DNA of 8,330 bases from Hyphomicrobiales bacterium (lineage in GTDB: Bacteria; Pseudomonadota; Alphaproteobacteria; Rhizobiales; Xanthobacteraceae): NCBI GenBank assembly GCA_003164375.1, contig PLTE01000348.1, positions 1 to 8,330 on the forward strand, read 5' to 3'. Shown here in pieces: positions 6,580 to 8,330 of this stretch. A model generated the notes under the pieces. It saw only the letters and a program-made list of their open reading frames with translations, did not search any database and was not told the origin of the DNA. Position 1 is the stretch's first letter; each line of letters starts with the position of its first letter. The position numbers and the translations under genes were made by a program.

Positions 6580-6768
6580 GGTTTCCAATTGCTTGCAGTT
6601 GAACCCAGCTTGCACCAACGACGCATCGCGGGCAAACGCCATGCTTAAGCATCGCTCAACGGCGCGGGCAAGCATGTGAACCAAATTGCAAGAGACATGG
6701 CATAAAATACCTACGAATAATGACGCGGCGATACCGCGCGATCCGGCTGGGAGGTCGCAAGAGATCCG
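6580..6768. promoter_or_regulatory. Divergent intergenic region of the amine oxidase and YiiX-like genes
   Basis: These 189 bases separate two genes read outward and must hold both promoters. The AT-richest part is 6680-6720, with TAAAAT at 6703-6708 as a possible -10 for the rightward gene. TTGCAA at 6686-6691 is too close to be its -35 (11-base spacer). I find no well-spaced promoter on either strand and no clear operator or RNA structure. Confidence 0.3.
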
Positions 6769-7617
6769 ATGAGCAGGACGCTCGATGGCGTCGGGCGGTT
6801 GATCGCCCGCTACCTGCAAAGGCCCGTGAATGGCTACGAGCCGTTCACGCCGAGCGATCCCGATGCGTTGCGCCAGTCGCTGCAGCCCGGCGACGTGCTT
6901 TTGGTCGAAGGCAATAACCGGATCGCCGGCATTATCAGATACCTGACCCAATCGACCTGGTCGCATGCCGCGCTCTATGTCGGACCGCTCTCCGGCCGGG
7001 TCGGCGCGGACGGCGAGCCGGACGTTCTGATCGAGGCCAATGTCGGCGACGGCGTGGTGTCGGCGCCGCTGTCGAAATATCTGCGCTTCCACACTCGCAT
7101 CTGCCGGCCGGTCGGCTTGACGCAAGCCGATTGCGCCCGCGTCTGCGCCTATGCCGTCGAGCGTATCGGCTTCGCCTACGATCTGAAAAACATCATCGAC
7201 CTCATGCGCTATCTGCTTCCGCTGCCGGTGCCGCAACGCTGGCGCCGGCGCTTGATCGCGCTCGGCTCGGGCGATCCGACCCGACTGATCTGCTCGGCGC
7301 TGATCGCGGACGCGTTCCGCTCCGTGCGTTATCCGATCCTGCCGAAGATCAGGCTGACTGGCAGCCGCCAGGCGCGCGAGGAAATCATGGAAATCCGCCA
7401 TTCCTCGCTCTACTGCCCGCGCGACTTCGACATTTCGCCCTATTTCAACGTCGTCAAACCGACCATCGCAGGCGGTTTCGATTATAAGATGCTGCAGTGG
7501 GCCGATCTGAACGGTGTGGCCGCCATTGCACCAGGCGTCGCACCGGAGATGGTAGATATCCCGCTGGTGCCGCAAGCCGTGAGTGCGGGCGACGAGGCGC
7601 AAGCGATCGTCGCGTGA
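6769..7617 (+). CDS. YiiX/YebB-like permuted NlpC/P60 cysteine hydrolase
   Basis: This 282-aa protein resembles the YiiX/YebB-type permuted papain-like (NlpC/P60 superfamily) hydrolases, in which the catalytic His comes before the Cys. Visible signs are LQPGDVLLVEG (38-48), the His motif TWSHAALYVG with His66, an acidic residue at Glu89 (DVLIEAN), GFAYDLKN (134-141), and the Cys motif LICSALIADAF with Cys175. Family members are thought to cleave amide, thioester or peptide bonds; no substrate can be assigned. There is no signal peptide or lipobox, so it is predicted to be cytoplasmic or membrane-associated through its basic N-terminus. The last 60 residues or so (YFNVVKP, FDYKMLQW) extend beyond the core and end in a loose Ala/Val-rich tail. 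The start ATG has GAGA 4 bases upstream and GGGAGG about 13 bases upstream, which is only modest support. The EI24-like gene follows 73 bases downstream and may be cotranscribed. Confidence 0.85.
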   Translation: MSRTLDGVGRLIARYLQRPVNGYEPFTPSDPDALRQSLQPGDVLLVEGNNRIAGIIRYLTQSTWSHAALYVGPLSGRVGADGEPDVLIEANVGDGVVSAPLSKYLRFHTRICRPVGLTQADCARVCAYAVERIGFAYDLKNIIDLMRYLLPLPVPQRWRRRLIALGSGDPTRLICSALIADAFRSVRYPILPKIRLTGSRQAREEIMEIRHSSLYCPRDFDISPYFNVVKPTIAGGFDYKMLQWADLNGVAAIAPGVAPEMVDIPLVPQAVSAGDEAQAIVA

Positions 7618-7665
7618 TTGTCTCTTGTGCTTGTCGTCCCTTGTGTTCGTCGATCGCCGTCGCTA

Positions 7666-7690
7666 CCTCTGCCGCTTGCGAGAGGGAAAG
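7666..7690 (+). promoter_or_regulatory. Ribosome-binding site of the EI24-like gene inside a small hairpin
   Basis: CCTCT (7666-7670) can pair with AGAGG (7681-7685) across a 10-base loop, GCCGCTTGCG. The right arm is itself the strong Shine-Dalgarno sequence AGAGG, 5 bases before the ATG at 7691, and so fixes that start. The shape CTC...CCGCTTGCG...GAG resembles the short palindromic repeats common between genes in Hyphomicrobiales, here decayed (recollection, not checked). If it folds in the mRNA it could dampen translation. The stem is weak. Confidence 0.4.
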
Positions 7691-8330
7691 ATGCTCGACG
7701 ACGCAATCAAGGCGATCATACAGATATTCGCACCGCCGCTGCGCGCGGTGCTGTGGAAATCGATCGGGTTGGCGCTGGCGTTGATCGTCGTCGCCGGCAT
7801 AGCGCTCGACCGCCTGCTTGTTCATCTGGTCGGCGCCGGCGGCGCCACGGTCGAGACTACGTTCGGCCCGCACGCGCACCTGCCGGTATCGGCGATCGCC
7901 TGGCTCGTCTCGATTGCCGCGAGCCTCGGCATCATCGTCGGCAGCGTCTTCCTGATGCCGGCAGTGACGGCCTTTGTGGCCAGCTTTTTTGCCGACCAAA
8001 TCGGGGCCGAGGTGGAACGCGAGCATTATCCCGGCGACCCGCCCGGCCGGGCGCTGCCGCTGTGGCTTGCCATGTGGGAAGGCATCAAGACGGTGCTGCT
8101 CGCGGTCGTGATCTATCTGTGCGCCGCCCCGCTCATGATCTTTCTCGGCTTCGGCGCGGTGATTTTCTTCCTCGCCACGGCCTATATTCTCGGGCGCGAA
8201 TATTTCGAACTCGCCGCTATGCGCTTTCGGCCGCCGGATGAGGCCAAGGCCTTGCGTAAACGCTACGCCACGACCGTTTATCTCGGCGGCCTTTTCATCG
8301 CGGGTTTCGTCTCGATCCCGATCGTCAATC
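7691..8330 (+). CDS. EI24 domain / CysZ-like membrane protein, 3' end outside window
   Basis: The frame is open from ATG 7691 to the window end (213 codons seen). The protein belongs to the EI24/CysZ-like integral membrane family, often annotated as sulfate transporter family proteins; CysZ itself mediates sulfate uptake, but whether this relative does is unproven. Hydrophobic segments lie at about residues 24-47, 66-100, 132-166 and 195-213. Between the second and third is the conserved soluble stretch VEREHYPGDPPGRALPLW. Later comes LGREYFELAAMRF (167-179), the family's most recognisable block, and then FVSIPIVN at the edge. I would expect only about 15-30 further residues beyond the window. 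The start is well supported by AGAGG 5 bases upstream. No sulfur-assimilation genes are visible nearby. Confidence 0.88.
   Translation, partial: MLDDAIKAIIQIFAPPLRAVLWKSIGLALALIVVAGIALDRLLVHLVGAGGATVETTFGPHAHLPVSAIAWLVSIAASLGIIVGSVFLMPAVTAFVASFFADQIGAEVEREHYPGDPPGRALPLWLAMWEGIKTVLLAVVIYLCAAPLMIFLGFGAVIFFLATAYILGREYFELAAMRFRPPDEAKALRKRYATTVYLGGLFIAGFVSIPIVN

Noticed and set aside
5698..6648. Plus-strand frame of 316 aa opposite the amine oxidase gene
   Set aside because: Low-complexity Arg/Ala/Asp sequence antisense to a gene with recognisable FAD motifs; no ribosome-binding site or family.
6580..7602. Open minus-strand frame running upstream of the amine oxidase, antisense to the YiiX-like gene, giving an apparent 842-aa protein
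   Set aside because: The upstream 341 residues are Asp/Arg/Ala-rich and family-less, as expected for the reverse of a GC-rich gene, and the real protein starts at a clear Tat signal.
7618..8241. Plus-strand 207-aa frame overlapping the EI24-like gene
   Set aside because: Its product is Arg/Ala-rich and unlike any protein, while the frame starting at 7691 has a strong ribosome-binding site and EI24/CysZ family blocks.

Overview
The window looks like a piece of chromosome from a GC-rich alphaproteobacterium, most likely of the order Hyphomicrobiales (Bradyrhizobium, Rhodopseudomonas and Pseudolabrys type). This rests on the protein style of PheS, PheT, the Gpx and the EI24/CysZ-like protein, on strong G/C bias at third codon positions, and on gene choice. 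I could not run a search, so the genus is inference.

Layout. Positions 1-2800 (+) hold the end of pheS and a complete pheT, the two subunits of phenylalanyl-tRNA synthetase, 4 bases apart and clearly one operon. Convergent to it (-) lies a glutathione-peroxidase-type thiol peroxidase (2843-3316). Upstream of that on the same strand are two small genes, 3383-3685 and 3716-4150, 30 bases apart. The first resembles a free-standing version of the N-terminal head domain of ScoMcrA-like HNH endonucleases. The second belongs to a hypothetical family I cannot name. This stretch is visibly less GC-rich than its surroundings and reads as an accessory insertion. Divergent from it (+) is a GntR/FCD-type transcription factor (about 4334-4993). 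The shared intergenic region carries three TGCATRC boxes at exactly 20-base spacing around a TATAAT, the best regulatory signal in the window.

Positions 5074-6579 (-) encode a Tat-exported flavin amine oxidase-like protein. Divergent from it (+) are a YiiX/YebB-like permuted papain-fold hydrolase (6769-7617) and an EI24/CysZ-like membrane protein (7691 to the window end, truncated).

How the genes work together. Only pheS and pheT form a well-understood unit. The two small minus-strand genes may be cotranscribed, possibly running on into gpx. The GntR protein probably controls its own promoter and perhaps the divergent pair. The amine oxidase, the YiiX-like hydrolase and the EI24 protein share a divergent intergenic region but have no obvious common pathway.

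No rRNA, tRNA, CRISPR array, transposase or integrase is visible. The most novel material is the low-GC pair with its boxed divergent promoter. Whether it forms a functional system is unproven.
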